Below are positions 26,377-36,211 of a DNA stretch of 64,000 bases, one piece after another (within the stretch, counting starts at the first letter, position 1; every line of letters starts with the position of its first letter). The notes beneath the pieces were generated by a model, which saw only the letters and a program-made list of their open reading frames with translations, made no database searches and had not been told where the DNA came from. This DNA is from Corynebacterium jeikeium (lineage in GTDB: Bacteria > Actinomycetota > Actinomycetes > Mycobacteriales > Mycobacteriaceae): positions 1 through 64,000 of the forward strand of contig NZ_JFCH01000007.1 of NCBI RefSeq assembly GCF_000738175.1, read 5' to 3'. The position numbers and the translations under genes are program-made.

Positions 26377-26474
26377 CCCAGCGAATCCGGTGCCTAAAGC
26401 GCCGACTCGGCCGTGCCCCCGGCGCGCTGGCCGAGCCACAGTTTCAAGGATCCCAAGAGAGGTAACCGCCACCC

Positions 26475-27425
26475 ATGTCGTTGCTCGATAGCTTCAGCTT
26501 CCCCGATGGCTACCAGCCCAAGATCACCGGCCACAAGGAAGCCAAGGAGTTCCCCTATGGTTTTCCGACGATCGGCATCGCCAAGCTGTGGTTCCGCTAC
26601 ATGCAGCACCTAGATTGCGCGGTCTACGGCGCGGAGAACATTCCCGCCGACGGGCCGGCGATGATCGCAGTTAACCACACTGGCTACTGGGACTTCACCT
26701 ACGGTGGCGTCCCGGCGCACGTGCGCGGTGGACGCGTGGTTCGTTTCATGGCGAAGAAAGAGATCTTCGACGTCAAGGGTGTGGGCGCGCTTATGAGCTC
26801 TTATAACCACATCCCGGTCGACCGCGCGGACGGGCAGGCCTCGGTGGACCAGGCCATCAAGCAGCTGAAGGCCGGCGACCTGGTGGGCATCTTCCCGGAA
26901 GCCACGATCTCTCGATCCTTCGAGATCAAGGAGTTCCGCCAGGGCGCCGCGCGAATTGCCTACCAGGCTGGTGTGCCGCTGATCCCGCTGACGATTTGGG
27001 GTTCCCAGCGTGTGTGGACGAAGGGGCGCAAGCCAATTTGGCGGCCGAAGGAAACCCAGCTGGTGATCACCGTCGGCAAGCCGGTCGAGGTCACCGAGGA
27101 TGCCCAGGCTACTACCGAGCGACTGCACCAGGCCATGGTCGAGCAGATGGACCTGACCCGCCAGCGTTGGGAGGAGCGCTTCGGCCCCATGCCCAAGGGG
27201 GAATTCTGGGTGCCGGCTGCTCTCGGCGGAACCGCGCCGACGCTGGAGGAAGCCACCGTCCAGGATCGCGCCGATGCCGCAGCCCGTAAGGAAAAGCGCG
27301 CCCAGGAGAAGGCCGAGGCCGAGCGTCGCGCCGCCACCGAGGCTCGCGAACGCGAGCAGGCCACGGGCATCAATAAGATCCTGGTGCCGCTGCGCCAGCG
27401 CATTAACCGTCTGCGCAAAAAGTAG
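26475..27425 (+). CDS. 1-acylglycerol-3-phosphate acyltransferase (PlsC family)
   Basis: The 316-aa enzyme should acylate lysophosphatidate or a related acceptor at the membrane. The HX4D motif is NHTGYWDF, and the acceptor motif FPEATISRS is present. The C-terminal 60 residues are a charged Glu/Ala/Arg helix. An AGAGAGG ribosome site precedes the ATG. It forms a tight run with the HAD phosphatase and the PGPGW membrane protein. Confidence 0.9.
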   Translation: MSLLDSFSFPDGYQPKITGHKEAKEFPYGFPTIGIAKLWFRYMQHLDCAVYGAENIPADGPAMIAVNHTGYWDFTYGGVPAHVRGGRVVRFMAKKEIFDVKGVGALMSSYNHIPVDRADGQASVDQAIKQLKAGDLVGIFPEATISRSFEIKEFRQGAARIAYQAGVPLIPLTIWGSQRVWTKGRKPIWRPKETQLVITVGKPVEVTEDAQATTERLHQAMVEQMDLTRQRWEERFGPMPKGEFWVPAALGGTAPTLEEATVQDRADAAARKEKRAQEKAEAERRAATEAREREQATGINKILVPLRQRINRLRKK

Positions 27426-27434
27426 GCCCGAGCA

Positions 27435-28253
27435 ATGCAGGATTCCCCGTTGCTGGTGGTCAGCGACGTTGACGGCACCCTGCTCAACAGTAGGGAGCGA
27501 GTCTCGGAGCGCATGCGCCGTGCGGTGAATTCGATGCTGCGCCGAGGCACCGTCTTCACCATCGCCACCGGCCGCCCGCCGCGCTGGCTGATGCCCGTCT
27601 TCGAGCAGCTGCCCGTCCGGCCCGTTTGTGCCTGCGCCAACGGTGCCATTATTTATGACGCCGACCGGGATCAGATCGTGCACGCCGCGACCCTCCAACC
27701 CGACCTCATCCGGGCACTCATTGAGCAGCTCAGCGAGTCCGTCCCTGGGGTGGGTTTCGCCGTCGAGCGCGCCGGGACCAGCGCCTTCGACCGCGCCGAC
27801 GAGCTATTTTCCGTCTCTCCCGGCTACGACCACGCCTGGGATTCCACCGAGCATGCCGTCCAGTCCCTTGAAGAGCTCGCCGCCACGCCCGTGGTGAAGC
27901 TGCTGGTCCGGGACCCCAATCGAACCTCGGCCGAGCTCTTTGCCGCGGTGCGGCCTTTTATTGACGCCACCCAGGCGAAAGCCACCTACAGTTATGAAGG
28001 GGGTCTGGTGGAGGTTGCGGCAGCGGGGATCTCCAAGCGCTCCGCGCTGGAATGGATCGCCGCGCAGATCGGCGTGGAGGCCACGCAGACCATTGCCTTT
28101 GGGGATATGCCCAACGACACGGAGATGCTTACCTGGGCAGGGCACGGCGTGGCGATGGGCAATGCCGAGAAATCGCTGAAGGAGATTGCCGACGAGGTCA
28201 CACTAACGAATGACGAGGACGGCGTGGCCACCGTCCTCGAACGGTGGTTTTAG
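27435..28253 (+). CDS. Cof-type HAD-IIB sugar/phosphate phosphatase
   Basis: The 272-aa cytoplasmic hydrolase has HAD motif I VSDVDGTLLN (nucleophile Asp at DVD), motif II ATGRPP, a C2B-type cap, and motif IV FGDMPNDTEML. Substrates of Cof enzymes include phosphosugars and pyridoxal phosphate; none is predictable here. The ATG is 9 nt after the plsC stop. Confidence 0.9.
   Translation: MQDSPLLVVSDVDGTLLNSRERVSERMRRAVNSMLRRGTVFTIATGRPPRWLMPVFEQLPVRPVCACANGAIIYDADRDQIVHAATLQPDLIRALIEQLSESVPGVGFAVERAGTSAFDRADELFSVSPGYDHAWDSTEHAVQSLEELAATPVVKLLVRDPNRTSAELFAAVRPFIDATQAKATYSYEGGLVEVAAAGISKRSALEWIAAQIGVEATQTIAFGDMPNDTEMLTWAGHGVAMGNAEKSLKEIADEVTLTNDEDGVATVLERWF
27951..27968 (-). repeat. Dispersed GGCGTCA element
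   Basis: Minus-strand core 27968-27962, arm ATAAAAGGCCG, in the HAD phosphatase gene. Confidence 0.45.
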
Positions 28254-28259
28254 GCAGCC

Positions 28260-28721
28260 GTGTCTAAGCTGAGCGAAAACGTACGTCGGAAGGTAGCCCA
28301 GCTGCAGGTGCGCCACGAGGGGCTGAAGAAGCGCAGCTATGGATTCCTGGTCGGCCCTCTGACGCTGCTCATAGGGTGGCTGCTGGTGGTCGGCGGCATC
28401 CTCATTATCCCCACTCCCGGGCCAGGCTGGTTCATGCTGTTCTTCGGCATCGGCGTGCTCTCCTTCGAAATGACCTGGCCCAACCGACTGTTGGATTGGG
28501 GACTGCGGAAATATGACAGCTTCGAGGAGCATTGGAAGCGGCAGGGGGCGGCGACCAAGAGCTTCATCGGCGTGGGGTTCCTGGCGGGCTGCGCCGTGGT
28601 CTTCAGCGGCATCTTCTGGGTGATGTGGAACACCGGGATGCTCGGCTTTGCGGAAGCCTGGCTGGGGGAGTGGGTGGAGGAGCTACCCGACTGGGCCGGG
28701 TTTAAAGAACCGCTTGCCTGA
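28260..28721 (+). CDS. TIGR02611-type PGPGW membrane protein
   Basis: The 153-aa protein (GTG start) has two N-terminal membrane helices around the signature PTPGPGW (LTLLIGWLLVVGGILIIPTPGPGW). A third helical pair follows near residues 95-120. Family members are actinobacterial membrane proteins of unknown function. The gene follows the HAD gene by 6 nt. Confidence 0.8.
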   Translation: MSKLSENVRRKVAQLQVRHEGLKKRSYGFLVGPLTLLIGWLLVVGGILIIPTPGPGWFMLFFGIGVLSFEMTWPNRLLDWGLRKYDSFEEHWKRQGAATKSFIGVGFLAGCAVVFSGIFWVMWNTGMLGFAEAWLGEWVEELPDWAGFKEPLA

Positions 28722-28749
28722 AATCGCTGCACCGGGCGGCACACCGAGG

Positions 28750-28772
28750 TGGCGTCATGACCAAAAAACAGT
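28750..28772 (+). repeat. Dispersed GGCGTCA element
   Basis: Core at 28751-28757, arm TGACCAAAAAACAG. It is intergenic, about 30 bp before the -10 box of glf. Confidence 0.6.
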
Positions 28773-28779
28773 GAGCTAG

Positions 28780-30015
<1,236 letters not shown>

Positions 30016-30030
30016 GCGCCGGTTTGGGGG

Positions 30031-31212
30031 TTACTCCGGCCAGATGGAGAACTGCTCTAGTGCATCGGTCGCGTGATGGGAGCGTAAATACTCGCGCATA
30101 TATGGCAGCTCGTAATCGACGAACCCGTGGGCTGTTGGGCGAATCATTTCTGCGTCAATGAGGCGCTTGCGGTATTTTCCCGCGTACTGCGCATCTACGC
30201 CCATTCGAGTTGCGATGTCCGACATGCGAGAGGGGCCATCGTCGGTCGACATTGCGATGAGAAAGGTCCGGTCGACCTCAGAGAGATCCGCAATCGAAGG
30301 CTCGTGCACGAGCTGTCCGAGCTTTCTCCGGGCGGCACCAACTCCGCGAGATACTGCTTCTTCGTCGATCGCGTTGCCGGTGTAGTTACGGAAAGCGTGT
30401 TGCCCAACTAGCTGAATCATGAAGGGGTAGCCACCGGTCGCCTTGGTTGCGTTGTCGAGTGCTTGAAGGGTCCACGAGACCCCGACTTGTTCGGTGGTCT
30501 TTTCAAGCGCTGTGCGTACTTCTTCAATCGGCACCATTCCGGTTTCAATTTTGTTCGCGCGACGCAAGAAGGTCACAGGGTTACGACCTTCGTCAGCGGC
30601 AAGAAGTGGTTTCACGGCGCCAGGAATGCCAGCCATCGCAATCGCAATCTCCCGGTCTTCGCGGACGAGATGTTGAATGGTTGTCCCGAACTCAATGATT
30701 TCGTCCATGTGGGCGTAGTGCAGCTCGTCCAGGGTGATAAGTAGGCCGACTGGTTCTTGGTTGAGTCGGGTGTCAAGCTCAGCCTGTCGGTCGGAAAGCT
30801 CTTCGAGTACCGACCTCAACGTCGGTGTGGGCGAAAAGGAGGGAATAGCTTCGGTCTCGAAGCCCAAGGAAGGGAGCTTGATGCCCGACAGGCGGCGTGT
30901 GGGCTCATCGGAAAGATCCTGTAGGAGTCTGAAGGCGCGGTCGCGGATGCGATCGTTGAAACCACGAGTCGTGGTTTCGGAGATAACGTGCCACGAGTGG
31001 GTCTTCGCGACCGCTTCAAATTCATTCAACAAAACAGTCTTGCCGATCCCTCTAGGGCCGGTAATGATGGAGATACGTTCATGACTTCCGGGACCATCCT
31101 GGATGGCGGCGTCGAAGTCGTGGAGGTATTCACTGCGTCCCGCAAGCACCAGCGGCGTCTTCCCAACTGTTGCGGTGAAGGGGTTCTTAGGTCGAGCTGG
31201 AGTGGGCGGCAT
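30031..31212 (-). CDS. Stand-alone AAA/STAND-like ATPase with C-terminal winged helix
   Basis: The 393-aa protein has Walker A GPRGIGKT at residues 52-59 and Walker B GLLITLDEL ending in Asp162-Glu163. A sensor-like RRANKIETG follows, and the C-terminal winged-helix region (residues 305-385) contains DGPSRMSDIATRMGVD. It resembles archaeal-type and actinobacterial ORC/MoxR-like ATPases that often move with accessory DNA. It interrupts the normally compact glf-glfT2 region and faces against glf. The AAGGAGG ribosome site overlaps the last unit of a 9-bp repeat array. Function unknown; a regulatory or defence role would be speculation. Confidence 0.8.
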   Translation of the reverse strand: MPPTPARPKNPFTATVGKTPLVLAGRSEYLHDFDAAIQDGPGSHERISIITGPRGIGKTVLLNEFEAVAKTHSWHVISETTTRGFNDRIRDRAFRLLQDLSDEPTRRLSGIKLPSLGFETEAIPSFSPTPTLRSVLEELSDRQAELDTRLNQEPVGLLITLDELHYAHMDEIIEFGTTIQHLVREDREIAIAMAGIPGAVKPLLAADEGRNPVTFLRRANKIETGMVPIEEVRTALEKTTEQVGVSWTLQALDNATKATGGYPFMIQLVGQHAFRNYTGNAIDEEAVSRGVGAARRKLGQLVHEPSIADLSEVDRTFLIAMSTDDGPSRMSDIATRMGVDAQYAGKYRKRLIDAEMIRPTAHGFVDYELPYMREYLRSHHATDALEQFSIWPE

Positions 31213-31221
31213 CTTGCCTCC

Positions 31222-31265
31222 TTACTATCTCTTACTATCTTTACTATTTTTACTATCTTTACTAT
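31222..31265. repeat. Five-copy 9-bp tandem repeat upstream of the ATPase gene
   Basis: TTACTAT starts at 31222, 31232, 31241, 31250 and 31259, so spacing is 10, 9, 9 and 9 bp. On the transcribed strand the unit is ATAGTAAAG or ATAGTAAAA. It lies immediately before the ribosome site of the ATPase gene. Confidence 0.9.
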
Positions 31266-31308
31266 TTTGTTGCTAGATCTCGATTGCCTCAACTAGAGGA
31301 AGCTGCAC

Positions 31309-31314
31309 TAATGT
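31309..31314 (+). promoter_or_regulatory. -10 box of the EamA exporter gene (leaderless)
   Basis: TAATGT ends 7 nt before the GTG at 31322. Confidence 0.5.
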
Positions 31315-31321
31315 TGCACGG

Positions 31322-32260
31322 GTGTCGCGTGAGAAAACCCAAACAAAGGCAACCAAGCAAAAGCCGTTGTCGCAGGGAGTGAGCAAGTTCCTCACCCTGC
31401 CAGTGGCACCGGTCCTCCTGGTTCTCATCGGCTCGATTGGTACCCAAACCGCGGCGGTACTGGTCACAGACATGCTTTCTACGGTCGGTGCGCCGGGCGT
31501 ATCAGGCCTGCGCATGACTGCCGCCGCCATCATCATGGTGGTCATCTTCCGTCCGAAGCTGTCTGGCATGACGCGCACCCGCGCCCTCAACATCGTGGTC
31601 TACGGCATCGCAATTGCCATGATGAACATGATGGTTTACGCAGCCATCGCCCGCCTGCCCCAGGGCGTCGCCGTCACTATCGACTTCCTTGGCCCCTGTG
31701 TCGTGTCTTTTCTAGGACTGACCATGTGGCGCTCCCGTATGTGGGCCATCGCCGCGTTCGTCGGCGTTGCTCTGATCGCGCAGCCCTCCAACGACCTGGA
31801 CATCGTCGGTCTTGGATTCGGCGCTGTCGGCGCGATTTTCTTCGGCGCCTACACGCTGTTTGCTGTCCGCGTTGGCAAAACCGAGGGTGGTGGCATGGCG
31901 GATCTGGCGCTGTCTGTGGTTGTCGCGGCACTTGTGCTCGCGCCGTTCTCTGTCCCGGCGGTGCCGCATGTTGACGGCTCGATGTGGGGCATCATCGTCA
32001 TCTCTGGTTTCATCGGCGCCGTTGTTCCCTATGTAGTGGATACGATCGCTGCTGGAATTGTCTCGGCGGCGGTTGTCGGCACGCTCTTCGCGCTGGATCC
32101 TGTGATCGGAGCAATCCTGGGCTGGGCTTTTTCCGGAGACCAGCTCACCTGGTCCATGGTGATGGGCATCGTCCTGATCGCGACAGCCGGTGCGGTTATT
32201 ACCTGGCGCGGAGCCCAGGAATCTCGGGAGTTAGATTCGTTGTCCGAAGTAGGGGCCTAG
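31322..32260 (+). CDS. EamA-family (RhtA-like) exporter
   Basis: The 312-aa membrane protein has about 10 hydrophobic segments in two EamA halves. Motifs typical of RhtA-like exporters are IARLPQGVAVTIDFLGP in the first half and SAAVVGTLFALDPVIGAILGW in the second. RhtA homologues export threonine, homoserine or related metabolites. The start is GTG. It lies between the ATPase and glfT2, and its insertion separates glf from glfT2. Confidence 0.87.
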   Translation: MSREKTQTKATKQKPLSQGVSKFLTLPVAPVLLVLIGSIGTQTAAVLVTDMLSTVGAPGVSGLRMTAAAIIMVVIFRPKLSGMTRTRALNIVVYGIAIAMMNMMVYAAIARLPQGVAVTIDFLGPCVVSFLGLTMWRSRMWAIAAFVGVALIAQPSNDLDIVGLGFGAVGAIFFGAYTLFAVRVGKTEGGGMADLALSVVVAALVLAPFSVPAVPHVDGSMWGIIVISGFIGAVVPYVVDTIAAGIVSAAVVGTLFALDPVIGAILGWAFSGDQLTWSMVMGIVLIATAGAVITWRGAQESRELDSLSEVGA

Positions 32261-32373
32261 CTAACTCGGGCTGAACTGGGGCTGTGTCGCACAAGCTCTT
32301 GTGACGGGCTTTCGTGGATAATCGGGTATATTCCAATGTCTTTATTGCCTATGCGGAGGTCTGTGTTCAGCAA

Positions 32374-34437
32374 ATGAACGCTCAGCCAGTGAAAGCCAAT
32401 ACCAACGATGAGTTCGACGCCACCCGCTTGGCGCGCATCTTGCTGCCGAAGCGTGGCGAACCACGCAACGTGCGTTCCCTGTACTTCGTAGAGAACGAGG
32501 CCACCACCCCCGGCCGCGTAAACGCCATCTCCCGCACCGAAGCGATCCTGCCAGCGGGCAGCGAGACTTCCTTCGAGACTTACTTCAACGCCTTCCCCGC
32601 CTCCTACTGGCGCCGCTGGTCCCAGCTGGACGAGGTCAAGCTGCGCATCGAAATCACTGGTGAGGCCCGCGTAGACCTATACCGCTCCAAGTACGACGGC
32701 TCCCGCATTGGCATCGAGGGTGCCCAGATCGAAACTGACGAAAGCGGCCACGGAATCGCCGAGTTCACCATCTCCCTGGCTCCTTTCGAGGACGGCGGCT
32801 GGATTTGGTTCGACCTGACCTGTGAGAAGGAAACCCGCCTGCACTCCGCGGGCTGGTACGCCACCGTCGATGCCGGCGAGCAGGCCTTCGAAGGCGAGAC
32901 GCTGCCGGTTGCTGAACCGAGCGTCACCATCGGCATCCCAACGTTCAACCGTCCGGCCGACGCGGTCGCAGCACTCCACGCACTCGCTTCCGACCCCGAA
33001 GTCGACGGCCGCATCGAGGCCATCATCATGCCCGACCAGGGCGACAAGCACCCCGCCGACGAGCCGGACTTCGACGAGGTTGCGGAGCACTTCGGCGACC
33101 GCCTGCACATCGTGCAGCAGGGCAACTTGGGCGGATCCGGCGGCTACTCCCGCATCATGTACGAGGCTCTCCACGAGGAGCGAGGCACCACCAGCCCGTA
33201 CATCCTGTACATGGACGACGACATTGCCATCGAGCCTGATAGCGTGCTGCGTGCCCTGGCGGCTGCTCGCTACGCGAAGTCCCCGATGCTGATCGGCGGC
33301 CAGATGCTGAACCTGCAGGAGCGCAGCCACCTCCACACCATGGGCGAGGTCATCGACCGTGGCTCGTTCATGTGGACCGCCGCGCCCCACACCCACTACG
33401 ACCACGACTTTTACCAGCACCCGCTTCGTGACCTGGGTGATGGTGCTGCCCACAACGCGGCAGGCCAGCCCATCGCGCCGGTGGCCCGGGACGTGGTGAG
33501 CAAGGGCTACGGCACCCCGAATAGTTCGGAGAACTCCAAGGATCTGCACCGCCGCATCGACGTTGACTACAACGGCTGGTGGATGTGCATGATCCCGCGC
33601 GTTGTCGCGAAAACCATTGGTCAGCCCCTCCCGCTGTTCATCAAGTGGGATGATGGCGAGTTCGGCCTGCGCGCGAAGGATGCTGGCTTCCCGACCGCCT
33701 CCTGGCCGGGTATCGCGATCTGGCACATGGCCTGGTCCGATAAGGACGATGCCATTGACTGGCAGGCATACTTCCACCTGCGTAACCGCCTGATTGTCGC
33801 TGCGATCCAGCACGATGGAAGCCCGCGTGGCATCGTTGCCTCGATGGCGAAGGCCACCGCCAAGCACCTGCTGTGCCTCGAGTACTCCACCGTCGCAATC
33901 CAGAACGAGGCGATGAAGGACTTCCTGGCTGGTCCGGATCAGCTGTTCGACATCCTGGAGACTTCTCTGCCGCGCATCGCGAAGCTGCGCAAGAACTACT
34001 CCGACGCGGTCGTTATCCCGTCAGCCACCGACCTACCCGCCGCGACGGGCGCCCCGGCCGACCTCACACGCATCCCACTGAGCAAGAAGGCCAAGATTGT
34101 CACGCTTGCCAAGGGGCTGCTGAACAACGCTAAGCCCGCCGACGCCCGCCACCACCACGCACCGCAGGTGAACCTCCCGCCCATCGAGGCGCGCTGGTTC
34201 AGCCTCTCCCGAGTGGACGGGGCGACCGTGACCACCGCCGATGGCAAGGGAGTGGTGTACCGCAAGCGAGACCGCGGCCAAATGCTCGCGTTGGCACAGG
34301 AGTCCATGCGCCTGCAGAAGCAGGTCGCGGATCGCTTCGACGAGCTCCGCGATGCCTACCGGGCAGCGCACCCGTACCTGACCAGCCGGGAAGGCTGGGC
34401 GCAGATCTTCGAGCCCGAGAGCGCGATTGAAAACTAA
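32374..34437 (+). CDS. glfT2: Galactofuranosyltransferase GlfT2
   Basis: The 687-aa GT2-family polymerase extends galactan with alternating beta-1,5 and beta-1,6 galactofuranose from UDP-Galf on the inner membrane face. After an N-terminal beta-rich domain (1-175) come the GT-A motifs: VTIGIPTFNRP, the metal-binding MDDD, and the catalytic WDDGEF in LFIKWDDGEFGLRA. The C-terminal helical part ends about 40 residues longer than in mycobacteria. The ATG at 32374 has GGAGGT 13 nt upstream; an upstream GTG at 32314 is less likely because a TATATT box lies between. Confidence 0.93.
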   Translation: MNAQPVKANTNDEFDATRLARILLPKRGEPRNVRSLYFVENEATTPGRVNAISRTEAILPAGSETSFETYFNAFPASYWRRWSQLDEVKLRIEITGEARVDLYRSKYDGSRIGIEGAQIETDESGHGIAEFTISLAPFEDGGWIWFDLTCEKETRLHSAGWYATVDAGEQAFEGETLPVAEPSVTIGIPTFNRPADAVAALHALASDPEVDGRIEAIIMPDQGDKHPADEPDFDEVAEHFGDRLHIVQQGNLGGSGGYSRIMYEALHEERGTTSPYILYMDDDIAIEPDSVLRALAAARYAKSPMLIGGQMLNLQERSHLHTMGEVIDRGSFMWTAAPHTHYDHDFYQHPLRDLGDGAAHNAAGQPIAPVARDVVSKGYGTPNSSENSKDLHRRIDVDYNGWWMCMIPRVVAKTIGQPLPLFIKWDDGEFGLRAKDAGFPTASWPGIAIWHMAWSDKDDAIDWQAYFHLRNRLIVAAIQHDGSPRGIVASMAKATAKHLLCLEYSTVAIQNEAMKDFLAGPDQLFDILETSLPRIAKLRKNYSDAVVIPSATDLPAATGAPADLTRIPLSKKAKIVTLAKGLLNNAKPADARHHHAPQVNLPPIEARWFSLSRVDGATVTTADGKGVVYRKRDRGQMLALAQESMRLQKQVADRFDELRDAYRAAHPYLTSREGWAQIFEPESAIEN

Positions 34438-34463
34438 CGCCCCATACTGAAGCCGAGCCAGAC

Positions 34464-34500
34464 CGAAGTTACTGAAGTCACTGAAGTTACCGAAGCAACT
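34464..34500 (+). repeat. Degenerate GAAGT(T/C)ACT tandem repeat
   Basis: Three to four copies of a 9-bp unit lie between glfT2 and the PAP2 gene. They are in frame with the PAP2 gene (would read EVTEVTEVTEAT) but no ATG, GTG or TTG start precedes them. Confidence 0.7.
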
Positions 34501-34524
34501 GACATTAAGGACAACGCAGAAACA

Positions 34525-35127
34525 ATGAGCTCCACACGCATAAGCGGCGATCCGCTGGGCGAATCCGACCTGCTGGTCGCACTGCAAAAGCAGCTGACCG
34601 ACAAGCCGGGAGTGCTGCCCACCGCCCGAGGCATGAGCCACTTCGGTGAGCACGCCCTTGGTTGGATGGGGTCCGCCGCCCTGGGCTACGGCCTGGCCGC
34701 CGCGCAAGGCAAGCCCGCTGACGGGCCGGAACGCCGCGGATGGCTGACCGTGGGCGTCAGCGCCTTCCTGGCGCACGCCGCCAGCGTGGTGCTCAAGCGC
34801 ATCATTCGCCGCCCGCGCCCGCACGATCCGCGCATTAAGATCGGCGTGGGTACTCCCTCGAAGCTCAGCTTCCCGTCTTCGCATGCAACCAGCTCCACCG
34901 CCGCCCTTGTGGCCTTTACTCAGTCGGCGAACAACCGCACCGGGGCACTACCCCTCGTGGGCATCCCGGCGATGGCGCTGTCGCGCATGGTGTTGGGCGT
35001 ACACTATCCCTCTGACGTCGCCCTCGGAAGCTGCATCGGCGCTGCCACGGCCATCGCCGTGCGCGGGGTTGTAGATGGGGGACGTGGGGGCGTCACAAAG
35101 AAAAACAGTGAGGAGAAAAGCCAGTGA
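34525..35127 (+). CDS. PAP2-family decaprenylphosphoryl-5-phosphoribose phosphatase
   Basis: The 200-aa membrane phosphatase has the three PAP2 motifs: KRIIRRPRPHDP, FPSSHATSS and SRMVLGVHYPSDV. Its position between glfT2 and ubiA matches Rv3807c. That enzyme removes the 5-phosphate of decaprenyl-phosphoryl-5-phosphoribose on the way to the arabinose donor DPA. The C-terminal tail GGVTKKNSEEKSQ is encoded by a dispersed GGCGTCA element. Its stop overlaps the ubiA GTG. Confidence 0.9.
   Translation: MSSTRISGDPLGESDLLVALQKQLTDKPGVLPTARGMSHFGEHALGWMGSAALGYGLAAAQGKPADGPERRGWLTVGVSAFLAHAASVVLKRIIRRPRPHDPRIKIGVGTPSKLSFPSSHATSSTAALVAFTQSANNRTGALPLVGIPAMALSRMVLGVHYPSDVALGSCIGAATAIAVRGVVDGGRGGVTKKNSEEKSQ
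35088..35110 (+). repeat. Dispersed GGCGTCA element at a gene junction
   Basis: Core at 35089-35095, arm CAAAGAAAAACAG. It encodes the PAP2 tail, and the following GAGGAG serves ubiA as ribosome site. Confidence 0.7.
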
Positions 35128-36152
35128 GCGAACAGCCTAGCAACGGCCGCACGGAGCCGTTGATCGGCGCAGAGCCACACACGTCCGGGCTGGAAGATCC
35201 CAACCAGGCGACCAGCACCGCCACCGAAACGAAGAAGCTGCGCCCGCCGCGCAACCTGCCGGAGGCGATGATCAAGGCGCTGCGTCCGAAGCAGTGGGTC
35301 AAGAACGTGCTGGTCATCGCAGCTCCTGCGGCGGCTGGTGGAGAATTGCTCTTCCACAGCCGGGTGCTGTTGGACGTGCTGATCGCATTCGTTGCCTTCT
35401 GCCTGGCGGCCAGCTCGATCTACCTGATCAACGATGCCCGCGACGTGGAGGCCGACCGTGCGCACCCGACTAAGCGCTTCCGCCCGATCGCGGCGGGTGT
35501 GCTGCCGGTGGGGCTGGCGTATGCGATGTCGGTGGTGCTGATCATTGCGGCGATCGGTGGTTCACTGTTGGCCTCGTCGGGCACGAACCTGGCGATTGTC
35601 GTGGCGGTGTATATCGCACTGCAGCTGGGTTACTGTTTCGGATGGAAGCACCAGCCGGTTATCGACATTGCGCTGGTGAGCTCCGGTTTTATGCTGCGCG
35701 CGATGGCCGGCGGTGTAGCCGCTTCGATCCTGCTTTCCCAGTGGTTCCTGCTGGTCGCGGCGTTCGGCTCGCTGTTCATGGCGGCGGGTAAGCGCTACGC
35801 GGAGCTGAAGCTTTCGCTGCGTTCGGGCGCGAAGATCCGCAAGTCCCTGGAGAGCTACACCCCCACCTACCTGCGCTTTGTCTGGACACTGGCCGCCACC
35901 GCCGTGGTGCTGAGCTACGCGCTGTGGGGCTTTGGCCTGGCACAGACGGTCGAGTCCGGTGTGGCCGCCGTGTGGTACCAGGTCTCGATGGTGCCGTTTA
36001 CCATCGCGATTCTGCGTTATGCCGCGGACGTCGACCGCGGTGAGGGTGGCGCGCCCGACGAGATCGCCCTCGAGGATCGCACCCTGCAGCTGCTGGCTCT
36101 GGCCTGGCTGTTCTGTGTAGCGATGGCGGTTTACATCGTGCCGCTGTTCTAG
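35124..36152 (+). CDS. Decaprenyl-phosphate phosphoribosyltransferase (UbiA family)
   Basis: The 342-aa polytopic enzyme transfers phosphoribose from PRPP to decaprenyl phosphate, starting arabinose-donor synthesis. The UbiA prenyl-binding motif is NDARDVEADRAHPTKR, with a second acidic motif later in the sequence. Position after the PAP2 gene matches Rv3806c. A GTG start follows GAGGAG, and GTGA overlaps the previous stop. Normally aftB follows; here it does not. Confidence 0.93.
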   Translation: MSEQPSNGRTEPLIGAEPHTSGLEDPNQATSTATETKKLRPPRNLPEAMIKALRPKQWVKNVLVIAAPAAAGGELLFHSRVLLDVLIAFVAFCLAASSIYLINDARDVEADRAHPTKRFRPIAAGVLPVGLAYAMSVVLIIAAIGGSLLASSGTNLAIVVAVYIALQLGYCFGWKHQPVIDIALVSSGFMLRAMAGGVAASILLSQWFLLVAAFGSLFMAAGKRYAELKLSLRSGAKIRKSLESYTPTYLRFVWTLAATAVVLSYALWGFGLAQTVESGVAAVWYQVSMVPFTIAILRYAADVDRGEGGAPDEIALEDRTLQLLALAWLFCVAMAVYIVPLF

Positions 36153-36161
36153 GTTTAACTC

Positions 36162-36183
36162 TCTGTTCTTTCTTTGTGACGCC
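36162..36183 (-). repeat. Dispersed GGCGTCA element (best-match copy)
   Basis: Minus-strand core 36183-36177 with arm CAAAGAAAGAACAG, directly after ubiA and merging into the following hairpin. Confidence 0.75.
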
Positions 36184-36211
36184 GACTTCTCCTTTGTGGG
36201 GGAGTCGGCGT
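36177..36211 (+). terminator. Hairpin after ubiA
   Basis: GACGCCGACT pairs with AGTCGGCGTT around a loop containing CTCCTTTGTGGGGG. The T run is weak, so termination may be partial. Confidence 0.55.
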
